Source: a virus
Direction: 5' to 3' (one strand)
IMG/VR virus record: IMGVR_UViG_3300025666_000002
Coordinates: 1-64,000 of that record
DNA length: 64,000 nucleotides
Under the pieces are notes generated by a model. It searched no databases. It was not told the DNA's origin and was given only the letters and a program-made list of their open reading frames with translations. Of the stretch, positions 43,178 to 52,140 are shown one piece after another (within the stretch, counting starts at the first letter, position 1; every line of letters starts with the position of its first letter). The position numbers and the translations under genes were made by a program.

Positions 43178-45022
43178 TTATATATTCTTTGTAAATTGAT
43201 CGAAGGTCATAATGGTTGACTCATTAGTTGCCATTGAGGCCTCTAGTTTGTCTTTTAAATCACCATACATAGAATGTATCTCTTTCGGAGTTAGCTTCTT
43301 AAAGAGCTTCTCGTCACCATCTAGCATTGCGTTTCTAACCTGCGTTGCTGAAATATTCTTGCCGGTTCTTGGAATCTCAAACAGGCCAAAGTCTGCTCTA
43401 ACTCCTAGATCCTCTCTGTATTGTTGATTGTTTACTTGAAATCCATAGTTTTTCATCCTATCAGTTCCTGTTCCCCAAAGCACTGGTTCATATCCATCTC
43501 CTCTCATTGCGTTAAACATTTTATCAATTCCAGCAGAACCTTCAATTACATATACATCCTTAATTGGGTACTTTGACTTTAATTTGTTTAGCATCTCAAT
43601 CTGTAGATCTTCATCATAAGGTCTCTTAAAAGCATCTTCTTTCTTTTTAGCTTTTGCCTTTACTAGAAAAATAACTACTGGGAATCCATTCTGCTTACTA
43701 ATCGTCTCAATCACTTTAGCATGTCCAAGCGTAAATGGTTGAAATCTACCCACGAACATGTTAACAGGCTTCTTGCCTTGTTCAGCATATTTAACAGTTA
43801 ATGCTTCAGTAATTGGGCTTACTTGTGTTTGTAAATTCTGTGTCTTTAGATAGGTGTTGAAGTTCATAACGTCGCCTTCGTTTGTTTCGCCCATCACTAG
43901 AGCTTCAATCTTAGCAACGATCTCGTTGATCTGCTCCATTAAAGCAGCGTTGATAATATCAGTCTCTTTAGTTCTCTTCTTTCTAAATGAACCCAGCGCA
44001 ATCTTGTAAAGCTCTGCTAGAACATCTTTCTGAACCAGTGATAGTGTCTTTTCGTTTTTAATAAATGTAGTATTGAGTGCAAACTCTTCGCCTTGTGCAA
44101 AGTCTGCTGAGTCAAAGCTAGCACCAATATATTTTGTTGCGTGCTTTTCTACATATGAGTTAAATAGGATTGAAATAAGTTCGATGTACCTTATGTCGGT
44201 ATCATCTTCTTTAAGTTCAATGCTAGGAATATCGTATTGTGAGATGTATTCTACTAGATCTAAGATTGAGATCTGATACATGTCAGATGGATTGCGGCTG
44301 TCTCTTTCAGCCTTGTCAAATCTCTCAAGCTTAAAGTTCTTAACTGACTTACCGTCAAAGAAGTTTAAGATTAAAGAGTCAATGTCTTTTTCTAAATCTA
44401 GATTAAGACCTGTTGAGTTCAAGCCTTTATTAAAGATATTATAGATCTTTCTAGTAAAAGAAGCGTCTGTAAACTCTTTCTTGAATTGAGTTTCGCTCAT
44501 TTCTAAAAGTTTAACCAAATCTTCTTTCTGGTAGTCTGACAATTTACCTTGGAAAATAACTTGAGGTCTCTGTACGCTTAGAATATCTGCCCACTTGTAA
44601 AGAATGTTTGGGTCTCTAACCACCTTCTTGATTTCAGTAGGATTGCTAGGACTCATCACCTGAATATGCGTTAAGATCAGGTGGTTCTTTGGTAGCTTGT
44701 CGTATTCAATGTCTACAGTCTTCTTATCAACCATATAATCAAAGCCAAACTTCCAGTCAGTTGGCATCTGTTCAGCAATGTCACCAGAAATTGATTTAAA
44801 GTACTTGATGGCATTTTCATAGTACTTTACAATAGTTCTATCAACTTTGTTCATTGCGTCCTTAGAACCGCTCTTATAATACTCAAAACCGCTGTTAGTT
44901 TTTCTAACGTGGAATGAGGATGCTTGAATCTTCTCAGAAACAACGCATGTGTTTTCTAGAAGTTGCATGAAGTCGTTTCTGTTAGTCGACTCAAAATATG
45001 TCTTAAGGTTTTGTAATGCCAT
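43178..45022 (-). CDS. Ligase-like domain fused to NMN-adenylyltransferase-like domain
   Basis: 614 residues. The C-terminal part has GRFQPFTLGH (425-434) and ISATQVRNAML near residue 563, the HxGH-type and ISxTxxR signatures of nicotinamide-nucleotide or related nucleotidylyltransferases (NadM/NadR type). The N-terminal part begins with SEKIQASSFHV (Lys31), a degenerate match to the nucleotidyltransferase/RNA-ligase motif I, so it may be ligase-like. A protease-like site, SPITEAL (402-408), lies between the two parts. The protein ends NESTIMTFDQFTKNI, a C-terminal echo of the targeting motif. It could make NAD-type cofactor or act on RNA ends. Confidence 0.7.
   Translation of the reverse strand: MALQNLKTYFESTNRNDFMQLLENTCVVSEKIQASSFHVRKTNSGFEYYKSGSKDAMNKVDRTIVKYYENAIKYFKSISGDIAEQMPTDWKFGFDYMVDKKTVDIEYDKLPKNHLILTHIQVMSPSNPTEIKKVVRDPNILYKWADILSVQRPQVIFQGKLSDYQKEDLVKLLEMSETQFKKEFTDASFTRKIYNIFNKGLNSTGLNLDLEKDIDSLILNFFDGKSVKNFKLERFDKAERDSRNPSDMYQISILDLVEYISQYDIPSIELKEDDTDIRYIELISILFNSYVEKHATKYIGASFDSADFAQGEEFALNTTFIKNEKTLSLVQKDVLAELYKIALGSFRKKRTKETDIINAALMEQINEIVAKIEALVMGETNEGDVMNFNTYLKTQNLQTQVSPITEALTVKYAEQGKKPVNMFVGRFQPFTLGHAKVIETISKQNGFPVVIFLVKAKAKKKEDAFKRPYDEDLQIEMLNKLKSKYPIKDVYVIEGSAGIDKMFNAMRGDGYEPVLWGTGTDRMKNYGFQVNNQQYREDLGVRADFGLFEIPRTGKNISATQVRNAMLDGDEKLFKKLTPKEIHSMYGDLKDKLEASMATNESTIMTFDQFTKNI
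43179..43188 (-). promoter_or_regulatory. Late-promoter-like element, variant
   Basis: GAATATATAA on the minus strand, 21 bases before the ATG at 43158; one base longer than the usual motif. Confidence 0.4.
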
Positions 45023-45032
45023 GTGTTATGTT

Positions 45033-46316
45033 TTATCTACCGTATTTTATAAAACCCATAAGCTGGTTAACTGCAGCGAATGTTCCTGTTAGCTTCATAG
45101 TCTTGCCTTTGTATCTAAAGACAATACCCTCTGTTGGTATAATTGATTCGATACCTCCGATTCTTTCAAGTCTTTCAAGTTCTTTAGCAACTTTTTCAAT
45201 GTCCGAAACATCACCGCTTTTTCTAACTGCTTCCGCTTCATCTTTTAATTGCTTTTGTAGTCTCTGCATTTCTGCAGCTGGATTAGCAGCCACAAAGTTA
45301 GATGCGTTCTTTAAGATAACACTACCTAGTTCAAGAAATAAATCTTCAAAAGGTCTCATGTTCTCTTTTTGTTTTTTCTTTACATCTTCTTTGTCAAACT
45401 TTTTAATTAGAGCAGCTTTATCTTTACCTAACTCTTTATCAAGACTTCTTATATTAAGAGTCTTCTTATCATCATACGCCCATCTTAATAAAAGTCCTTC
45501 TTTGTGATCTTGTGTTAGATCCGGAAAGTTCTTATCGATAGTTTCTCTCCACCACATTTCATGATACATAGAAACTTCATCAGCATCTGTTAAGTTGTAC
45601 TGTTTACGTAGATCTTCAATTTGTTTAAGGAATTTAGCTTTGTTTGCATCGAAGTCAATATCCTTACCCATTTTAATGATTTGTGGTGGGATAATTGAAA
45701 ATGTTTTACCCATATCAAGTTTAAGGTCTTTAAGAACCTTTGCAATTGATGCTGCGTATTTTGTTTCATCTCCTATTTCATTACCATCACCATCAGTATG
45801 TTTAATACCATGGAATTGAATAACATCCCTGTCGTAATAAATTACATTTGGGTTCTTCGAGTAGATTAGCTCCATATTCATAAAACTCTTACCATTATTA
45901 AAAACCTCTAAGTCTTTTGCTGGTAGCTTATTTAATGAATTTGCTAAATCTTCTGCTGCGAATTGAAAAGTATCTCTTACTAGTGGACTTTTATGTGCTT
46001 CAAACTTTTGTTTAAAAGTTTTTAGATCCATTGGATTCCTCATATCATTAATACCTCTGGCAAATTTAACCTCACCATCCATTACAGTTGCAAATAAGTT
46101 TTGTCCGTCGGTCTTTTCGGTAACTTCTTCTTCAAAGTTAAGTTCGCCTCTTAAGCCAAACTCAACGATCTTTTTAAAGTCACCAAATGTCAATTCTTTT
46201 TCGTCGAACGGATGCGACATATGACCAGCTGCACCGCCCTCTAGAATGAGATTTGCATCTACCGGAGCAGATGCTTTCTCAACTAAAAATTCTTGATATG
46301 AAAGTAATTTTCTCAT
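45033..46316 (-). CDS. Ligase/nucleotidyltransferase-like protein with capsid-targeting-like N-terminus
   Basis: 427 residues, starting MRKLLSYQEFLVEKASAPVD. Motifs of the covalent nucleotidyltransferase superfamily can be read in order: VTEKTDGQNLFA (K68-T-D-G, motif I), KSFMNMELIY (motif III-like), PTEGIVFRYKG (396-400, motif IV) and MKLTG (407-411, motif V). Between them lies an unusually long helical insertion with a Lys/Glu coiled coil (about 300-385). This suggests a polynucleotide ligase or capping-type enzyme, probably non-canonical. It lies next to the adenylyltransferase fusion, and the two may form one pathway. Confidence 0.65.
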   Translation of the reverse strand: MRKLLSYQEFLVEKASAPVDANLILEGGAAGHMSHPFDEKELTFGDFKKIVEFGLRGELNFEEEVTEKTDGQNLFATVMDGEVKFARGINDMRNPMDLKTFKQKFEAHKSPLVRDTFQFAAEDLANSLNKLPAKDLEVFNNGKSFMNMELIYSKNPNVIYYDRDVIQFHGIKHTDGDGNEIGDETKYAASIAKVLKDLKLDMGKTFSIIPPQIIKMGKDIDFDANKAKFLKQIEDLRKQYNLTDADEVSMYHEMWWRETIDKNFPDLTQDHKEGLLLRWAYDDKKTLNIRSLDKELGKDKAALIKKFDKEDVKKKQKENMRPFEDLFLELGSVILKNASNFVAANPAAEMQRLQKQLKDEAEAVRKSGDVSDIEKVAKELERLERIGGIESIIPTEGIVFRYKGKTMKLTGTFAAVNQLMGFIKYGR

Positions 46317-46337
46317 TGTTGTAGTTCTTTTTATTGA

Positions 46338-47903
46338 TTAGCCAAGTGAGCTTTGCAAAATACCTGCAGCCTTACCATAATCGCCATCAACTTTACCTAA
46401 GATACCATCGACAACTTCTTGCGCTTTTGCTTCATCAAAGTCTGCTCCAAATGCTTTTTGAAGTATTGTGAATGCATATTCTTTGAATTCATCATCAGAT
46501 TTAATTTCAGTCTCGTTTACTTCAACAGACTCTTTAAAATGCTCAATATCTTTGTAATTGATTTCAAACTCTTCACCATCTTGATCTAATGCAAATACTG
46601 AATCGTCATTCCACATATCTGTGTTTTCGTCATTACCGTTATCTGGATTATAGATGATGTACCATTTTCCATTAACTAGGATTTCAGCATCATCATGATT
46701 CTTGATTAACTTTAAAAGCTTCTTCTTATCGTATTTAGCTTCGTTTACTGATTCTTTAGCCTCATTGGTAGATTCTAATCTCTGTGATAATTCATAAAGC
46801 TTTTCAGTTCTAGAAACTCTTTTCTCTTCACCTTCAAACTGTGCATTAAAAGAGTCAAGAAGTGCTTGTGCCATGTTAGACTCTCCGATTTGATCTAAGT
46901 ACATTGCAAAACCTTCAGTAATACCAATACCTGACCAATCACCTGCATTTGCAAGATCTGAGTAGTATTTGTCTGCTATAGTTTTTATCGTCTTAGCTGA
47001 AATTCTAATAACTTCACCATCCAAGCCTTCTACTTTAACTTCTAGCGGGCTAATCTTACCCTTAATCATGTTCATTGTCACATTGGCCTCGCGTGAAAAG
47101 TTAGCGTCTTCCATTGCATAGAAATATAACTCTTTCAAGAAGCCTAGCATTGTTACTTTATCCGCAGCAAGAGCTGTTAACTTGGTATCAAATAATCTGG
47201 TTAGTCTTAAAGCTACTTTCTTGGCTGTTCTCTTACCACTGATTGCAATAACAGCCTCGTTTACTGATTCAACTACTTGTAATACAGGGCTACCATAAGT
47301 ATCTCCCATGTACCACTTTCCATCTCGTTCATCATATAGATAAACGTATTCAGCTCCACCGTCATTAGCAACTTCTTTAAAGTAACCTTTAATGTCAGCT
47401 GCGTTGGTCCATGTAGTAGTCATATCTTTGTTCTCTCCGCGATCTCTACCGTAGAATAGAGTGGTTCCCCTTACTGGACTATTAAAGTCTTGCTTTTTAC
47501 CGATATTCTTGTCTAAATATGAGATACCAGACTTACCTAGTTTAACTAGTTGGTCAACACCTTTCTTGTCGTAGTTCTTAATCATTGGTACCATGTGGTC
47601 TGGATAACCATCATAGTGTACATAGACCGATGTAATCCTACCTTTCTTATCGATCTTCCCTACTTGAGATCTTGTGCCTTCTAGCAATAGTGCAGATTCT
47701 GTTAAAGTACCTAATCTCTCGTTAAATTTAGGCTTATCTTCTTCAGATAATTCACTCATTGAAGTTACACCGAATTCAGATAATAAGTCCTTAAAGCTAT
47801 TTGCTGAAGCTTCCCTTTTTGCATTCAACTCTTCCTCAAGTTGAACCTGATCTTTTTTTGCCTTTTGCTCAGCAAATTGTTCAAATGTTACTAATCGTTC
47901 CAT
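46338..47903 (-). CDS. Multidomain internal protein candidate
   Basis: 521 residues from the ATG at 47903 (MERLVTFEQFAEQKAKKDQV); the frame extends to 48023, but that part overlaps uvsW and a promoter. It carries the targeting-like start and several linkers that fit the protease: VVESVNEAVI, STNEAKESVNEAKY and SVEVNETEI. Domains include a segment around GKIDKKGRITSVYVHYDGYP and YDERDGKWYMGDTYG, a helical middle, and a C-terminal 50-residue unit (EFKEYAFTILQKAFG then YGKAAGILQSSLG) of a type that recurs in large phages. Probably packaged and cut into pieces; functions unknown. Confidence 0.75.
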   Translation of the reverse strand: MERLVTFEQFAEQKAKKDQVQLEEELNAKREASANSFKDLLSEFGVTSMSELSEEDKPKFNERLGTLTESALLLEGTRSQVGKIDKKGRITSVYVHYDGYPDHMVPMIKNYDKKGVDQLVKLGKSGISYLDKNIGKKQDFNSPVRGTTLFYGRDRGENKDMTTTWTNAADIKGYFKEVANDGGAEYVYLYDERDGKWYMGDTYGSPVLQVVESVNEAVIAISGKRTAKKVALRLTRLFDTKLTALAADKVTMLGFLKELYFYAMEDANFSREANVTMNMIKGKISPLEVKVEGLDGEVIRISAKTIKTIADKYYSDLANAGDWSGIGITEGFAMYLDQIGESNMAQALLDSFNAQFEGEEKRVSRTEKLYELSQRLESTNEAKESVNEAKYDKKKLLKLIKNHDDAEILVNGKWYIIYNPDNGNDENTDMWNDDSVFALDQDGEEFEINYKDIEHFKESVEVNETEIKSDDEFKEYAFTILQKAFGADFDEAKAQEVVDGILGKVDGDYGKAAGILQSSLG

Positions 47904-47940
47904 TATATGTTTCTTTGTTTTTAAATTTGTTATTACAGTA

Positions 47941-47949
47941 TTATATATC
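47941..47949 (-). promoter_or_regulatory. Late-promoter-like element
   Basis: GATATATAA on the minus strand overlapping the uvsW stop codon, 38 bases before the ATG at 47903. It separates the internal-protein island from the recombination genes. Confidence 0.6.
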
Positions 47950-49455
47950 ACCTTCAAAAGTGACGTTTTTAATATCGTACTTGAACTTCTGTTCCTTGTA
48001 GATCTTCTGTCTAGCTTTAGCATGTCGAATCAGGTAGTTATCCCAGTCCGGCAGACTAATATCATCTACAAAATCTATAATGTTAACTGAGTCTTTTGAA
48101 GAGTGTTGTCTAAGCCCTCGACCAATCGACTGGCGAATGATAACTTCAGACTTAAACGACTCTGTAAAGAATATGTTATGGATCTTTTTAATTGAAATAC
48201 CGGTCGAAAATGTACCATAAGAGGCTACAATCACCACTTCTTCACCCGCCTCCATCTTCTTCTTGTATTCTTCGCGAATATCTTTATCGGTACCGCCGTC
48301 GACATAGTAGACCCGTTTGTCACTCTCTTGGCGCAATTTCTCATAAATACGCTGACCATGTTCAATGCGGTGGAAAAGTACAAGGGAATTGCGTGGTATT
48401 CTGGAAATAACGTTACAAATAAAGTTGAGCCTACCTGGCGAATTGATAACGTAATTTTGTTCAAATTTAAAGACATCTTTGCTTTCATATTTATTGAATG
48501 CCATCTCTCTAAAAGCCTCTTTTGTAGACTCAGTAGCATAGTCCATCTTAATTACCTTTACATTACATTTAGCAATGTGACCTTCATTCTGTAGGTAATT
48601 GGCAGTCACCTCTGTAATTACAGGGCCTGTATGTGACATTAAGGTTAATCGGTCCAATGAACCTGGTTTAGGGATCGTACCTGATAGTCCGAATCTATAG
48701 TCTGCATTCTTACACTTAGATAGAATGGTTTTAATGGACTGTGACTTAGCTTTATGTGTCTCGTCAATGATAACTGCATCAAACTGATCGAAGTACTCAG
48801 CCTTCTTCTTAACAAGCGACTGGTATGTGCCGATCACAACATTACGCCCAGCTCTAATCTTCTGGCCACTGTAGATCTGCTGTACTTTAATACTAACTCT
48901 GTTTTGCCAGTTATAATCTAAGAAGTCTTCAGATGCTTGAACTACAAGCGAAACGTTAGGTACAATAAAGAGTATCTTCTCGGCCTTCTGCTTCTCTAAC
49001 GTATAAGCCACAGTCAAGAATGAGATTAAGGTCTTACCGGCTGATGTAGCCAGCTCTGCTAAACAGCGCCTAAATTTTAGGATGTTAAAAGCTGCGTCCA
49101 TCTGATAGTCTCTAGGTGAGATACCGTCTGGGTGACCGTCAAAAAAGTCTAACGCCCATTCTTCAAAAGCCTCTTGTTGAATGTTGCGGTCAAATAGTTC
49201 AGTGATGCCGTTCAGTTTTAGATCATAGTTATAATCTTTAGCAATCAACATAACTTCACGCCATAGGCCTGACGGGATCCACGTATCGTCTTTAATATAT
49301 GAGATGTAGCCATCCCAAAGACCTTTCTTTACCAACGGGTTAAAACGCCATGATTCAATCCTCTTATTTAAGGATATGTTGAGTTGCTCGAGCTCCATGT
49401 CTGTAGCCGAGTCAATTCGTAATAGCTGTTTATTTTCCGTTAGTGTAAGTTCCAC
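47941..49455 (-). CDS. uvsW: Recombination helicase UvsW (SF2)
   Basis: 504 residues (T4: 587). ATP-dependent helicase that unwinds R-loops and branched DNA. Motif I is ATSAGKTLIS, motif II VIIDETHKA, then GLSGTIPKPG (III), and the C-terminal RecA domain has TGISIKKIHN and IRQSIGRGLRQH (VI). The N-terminal domain is short. It is next to uvsY, as in T4. Confidence 0.95.
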   Translation of the reverse strand: MELTLTENKQLLRIDSATDMELEQLNISLNKRIESWRFNPLVKKGLWDGYISYIKDDTWIPSGLWREVMLIAKDYNYDLKLNGITELFDRNIQQEAFEEWALDFFDGHPDGISPRDYQMDAAFNILKFRRCLAELATSAGKTLISFLTVAYTLEKQKAEKILFIVPNVSLVVQASEDFLDYNWQNRVSIKVQQIYSGQKIRAGRNVVIGTYQSLVKKKAEYFDQFDAVIIDETHKAKSQSIKTILSKCKNADYRFGLSGTIPKPGSLDRLTLMSHTGPVITEVTANYLQNEGHIAKCNVKVIKMDYATESTKEAFREMAFNKYESKDVFKFEQNYVINSPGRLNFICNVISRIPRNSLVLFHRIEHGQRIYEKLRQESDKRVYYVDGGTDKDIREEYKKKMEAGEEVVIVASYGTFSTGISIKKIHNIFFTESFKSEVIIRQSIGRGLRQHSSKDSVNIIDFVDDISLPDWDNYLIRHAKARQKIYKEQKFKYDIKNVTFEGDI

Positions 49456-49460
49456 TCTTA

Positions 49461-49883
49461 TTATAGATCTTTTAGAGCTAGCCTATTTCTAATAGCAAAG
49501 CCCATATTATCTAGAGTCTTAACCGACTCTTTCAAAAATTCAAGTTGATTTTCTAGGTGTGAAAGAATCATGTTCTCATCTCTGAGATCAGTCTCAATAA
49601 AGCGTTCTTTCTGCTTCTCGCCTAGTTTATAGTCGTATTCGTAGTATCTTATATATGCCTCTCTGTATCTAGAGCCAATTGTGGCTTTCTGCTCTTTTAC
49701 CTTCATGTTAATATAGGCCATGTTGTCTATCAAGATCTGTCTTGTAGATAACACTTCCGATATTACATCTTCTAGTTGATTAATGTTCTTTAGGCCTTTG
49801 GCAAGTTCTTTAATCTTATTAGACCAGTTGGTGCGTTGGGTGCTTAATTTTTTGTCAAGCTCTAGTATCTTTTCTTTGCTCAT
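49461..49883 (-). CDS. uvsY: Recombination mediator UvsY
   Basis: 140 residues (T4: 137). Helps load UvsX on gp32-coated single strands. Helical throughout; the C-terminal block KTLDNMGFAIRNRLALKDL parallels T4 GALDAIKSRGFAIKHIQDM, and the middle (KVKEQKATIGSRYREAYIRYY) parallels T4 EAQKKVALKARLDYYSG. Its position directly ahead of uvsW is a second, independent support. Confidence 0.85.
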   Translation of the reverse strand: MSKEKILELDKKLSTQRTNWSNKIKELAKGLKNINQLEDVISEVLSTRQILIDNMAYINMKVKEQKATIGSRYREAYIRYYEYDYKLGEKQKERFIETDLRDENMILSHLENQLEFLKESVKTLDNMGFAIRNRLALKDL

Positions 49884-49894
49884 TCAATATATCT

Positions 49895-50110
49895 TTAAAA
49901 TAGAGAACCTTTGTCTCTACTAGGTTTTATGTACTTGGCAGCCGTCTGTTTCTTCTTCATCTTTGGCTTGCCGGCACTAAAATCCTTTGGTGTAAACTTA
50001 AGCTCAATTTGCTCAAAGTCAATTAAGAGCTTATGACCTTTGAATCGGTCGCGGTCTCTATAAAAATCGTCTAATTCGTTGTCAATCATTAATTCATCTA
50101 TATGTACCAT
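49895..50110 (-). CDS. Small basic protein with clamp-tail-like C-terminus
   Basis: 71 residues. Acidic start (MVHIDELMIDNELDDFYRD), basic second half (KPKMKKKQTAAKYIKPSRD) and terminal KGSLF. The ending resembles the xxLF tails of the polymerase, RNase H and gp33 candidate, so it may be a clamp partner. It overlaps the primase stop and precedes uvsY. No family recognised. Confidence 0.65.
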   Translation of the reverse strand: MVHIDELMIDNELDDFYRDRDRFKGHKLLIDFEQIELKFTPKDFSAGKPKMKKKQTAAKYIKPSRDKGSLF

Positions 50111-51168
50111 AGGTCTAATTGACTTGATGTGAAATAATCGTTAATCTTCTTATGTGCGTCGTTTTTAAGCTCGTAACATTTCAACATCAGATCATTTAGA
50201 TCCTTTATATCATATTTATCTAGCTTAAAATCTTGTAAGAATTTCTGCCACATAAAGACTGGTCTGCCCTTCTTAAGCTTCTCAATCATCTTCTTCTTAC
50301 CTGTTTTATCGTTGTCAAACATATATCTGACAGTTGCCATTTCATCAAACTCTTCTGTCGATCTACCAGCAGTTGCAAGTGCAAGTGAGTTGCTCATGAA
50401 CTTGGCGTCAAGAGGACCTTCAAACATTGTAACGTCTCTTTGGAAATTAAGTTGCATTATACCGAAAAGTGTAGATGCCTTGTTAACTCGAGCCAGTTCA
50501 TCTTCAGTCAGACCATGCTCTTTCTTCATCTCTTCATAGAGCTTACCAATATCGTAGGTCAAATAACGTTGACCGTAGCCTTTCATTCTTCTACTCTGTA
50601 CGCCAATGATATTACCGTTAGCGCCAAAGTTTAGGATCCAGAGCTTATAGGTCTTAGGTGAGTAGAGAAACTCTTCGGCTCTATTATGTAAGAGTCTTTC
50701 TTTTAGTTTAAACCAGATCCAGTCGCCAGGTTGAACCTCTTCCGCATGTGCAAATTTCTTAAACTCATCAACTGTAATTGCAATATCGTTTAGCTTCTTT
50801 AAGATGTTGTGTTGCAAAGCATCTGACTGCTTCACCTTCATCTTATTGCTCTGAATATAGTCAATAACGTTAAATGTGTCTTGGCTCTGGCCCATCCGAA
50901 CCTGAAAGTCCTTGGCCATTGTGTGGATATTCGTATGATGTCCACAGTTATAACAGTGATACTGTAAAGTGTCCCAATATAAGTTGCCACGTTTCTTTGT
51001 GTCATCAGTATGCGAGTCACCACAATAAGGACATGCCAAGACTATTCGTCCTGGCATGTCTTTTAGCATTTGCTTATTAGGTGCAGAATGTTCTTGTACT
51101 GCTATTTCTTTAAGAGTACTTTTTATTCTGTCCTTTAAGTCATCAGTAAGTTTAGATGTCGAGGTCAT
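50098..51168 (-). CDS. 61: DNA primase gp61
   Basis: 356 residues (T4: 342). Makes RNA primers with the gp41 helicase. The N-terminal zinc ribbon is CPYCGDSH then YHCYNCGHH; the TOPRIM-like domain includes TMFEGPLDAKFMSN and VRYMFDNDKTGKKKM. Its ATG lies 17 bases inside the end of the gp32 gene. Confidence 0.93.
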   Translation of the reverse strand: MTSTSKLTDDLKDRIKSTLKEIAVQEHSAPNKQMLKDMPGRIVLACPYCGDSHTDDTKKRGNLYWDTLQYHCYNCGHHTNIHTMAKDFQVRMGQSQDTFNVIDYIQSNKMKVKQSDALQHNILKKLNDIAITVDEFKKFAHAEEVQPGDWIWFKLKERLLHNRAEEFLYSPKTYKLWILNFGANGNIIGVQSRRMKGYGQRYLTYDIGKLYEEMKKEHGLTEDELARVNKASTLFGIMQLNFQRDVTMFEGPLDAKFMSNSLALATAGRSTEEFDEMATVRYMFDNDKTGKKKMIEKLKKGRPVFMWQKFLQDFKLDKYDIKDLNDLMLKCYELKNDAHKKINDYFTSSQLDLWYI

Positions 51169-52075
51169 TCAAGAAAGAATCTAAATCATCATCTGCGTTC
51201 ACGCTAGAAGAGCTGCTTGCGCTAGCTGCTTCTGCTTCAACTGCTACTGGTTCTTCTTTCTTAGGCTCTGCCTTAGCTGCACTTTTCTTTGGTGCTGGGC
51301 TAGAGATTTCAGAGATAGAATCACCTGGATTTAGATACATTCTAAGGACGTCGTTTACGAAAGCACGAGTTGTTTCGTCCCACGCTTGATAGTCATACGT
51401 AGCAAGCGAAGGTGCGTCTTCTAGCTCTTCTTTAATAGTAGCCATGTTCTCTTTGTTACGTTCTGCCGGAGCATCGCCTAAGATAATAGCTGACTGACTT
51501 GAAGAGAATTTAGATTTGTCGTAGTTGTTGTATTCACCTTGACGAGTGATAATCAACTCAAAGTTCTTACCTTCAAATAGGTCAAATACTTGTGTTGGCT
51601 CACCGAAGTCTGGCTTCAACTCAGCGTCGATCTTCTCTTTGATTTTGTAACCGAACTTAAAGACTTTGTAAGTACCGTCTAAGTCTGGGTTTTGTGGATC
51701 TTTAATGATCTTAATCAACGCGTAGTACTGTTGACGACGCTTCAATTTTTCTGAAGCTTTACGATCAACTGCAGAATCACTTTTACGCAATTTCCAGAAT
51801 ACGTCTGCAATCGGGCATTTCTCACCAATTGAACTTGGAGAGTCTACCAGTTTACCTTCACCAGATGAATTAGTCAACCAGTGTACGTACTTTTGAATAA
51901 GAGAGTTGCGTGGATTCTCTGGGTTAGGAACAAAGCGGATTAGTGCTTTGTAAGTTCCATCTTTGCCGTCGTCGGCTGATGGTTTGTAGACTTCATTTGC
52001 TGAAGTGTTTGCTGCGGGCTGATGCGTTTCTACGTCTTCTACGCCCAAATTGAAAATGTCAAAATTGTCGCTCAT
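51152..52075 (-). CDS. 32: Single-stranded DNA-binding protein gp32
   Basis: 307 residues (T4: 301). Coats single strands in replication and recombination. Core match: KYVHWLTN, EKCPIADVFWKL, YYALIKIIKDPQNPDLDGTY, VFKFGYKIKEKI. The acidic C-terminus after an Ala/Pro/Lys linker ends LDSFLNDLDI, as in T4. In T4 zinc is held by one His and three Cys; here only the His and one Cys of that block remain, so the zinc site is probably lost. Confidence 0.93.
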   Translation of the reverse strand: MSDNFDIFNLGVEDVETHQPAANTSANEVYKPSADDGKDGTYKALIRFVPNPENPRNSLIQKYVHWLTNSSGEGKLVDSPSSIGEKCPIADVFWKLRKSDSAVDRKASEKLKRRQQYYALIKIIKDPQNPDLDGTYKVFKFGYKIKEKIDAELKPDFGEPTQVFDLFEGKNFELIITRQGEYNNYDKSKFSSSQSAIILGDAPAERNKENMATIKEELEDAPSLATYDYQAWDETTRAFVNDVLRMYLNPGDSISEISSPAPKKSAAKAEPKKEEPVAVEAEAASASSSSSVNADDDLDSFLNDLDI

Positions 52076-52140
52076 TTTACTTTAATTTACTTTTTAAATG
52101 TTTAATTCCTTGAAATTACTTTCAAACCTTATAGTTGCAA

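Noticed and set aside
47904-48023. N-terminal extension of the multidomain internal protein
   Set aside because: It overlaps the end of uvsW and the GATATATAA element, and is Arg/Ser/Thr-rich and unlike the rest. The ATG at 47903 begins the targeting-like sequence.
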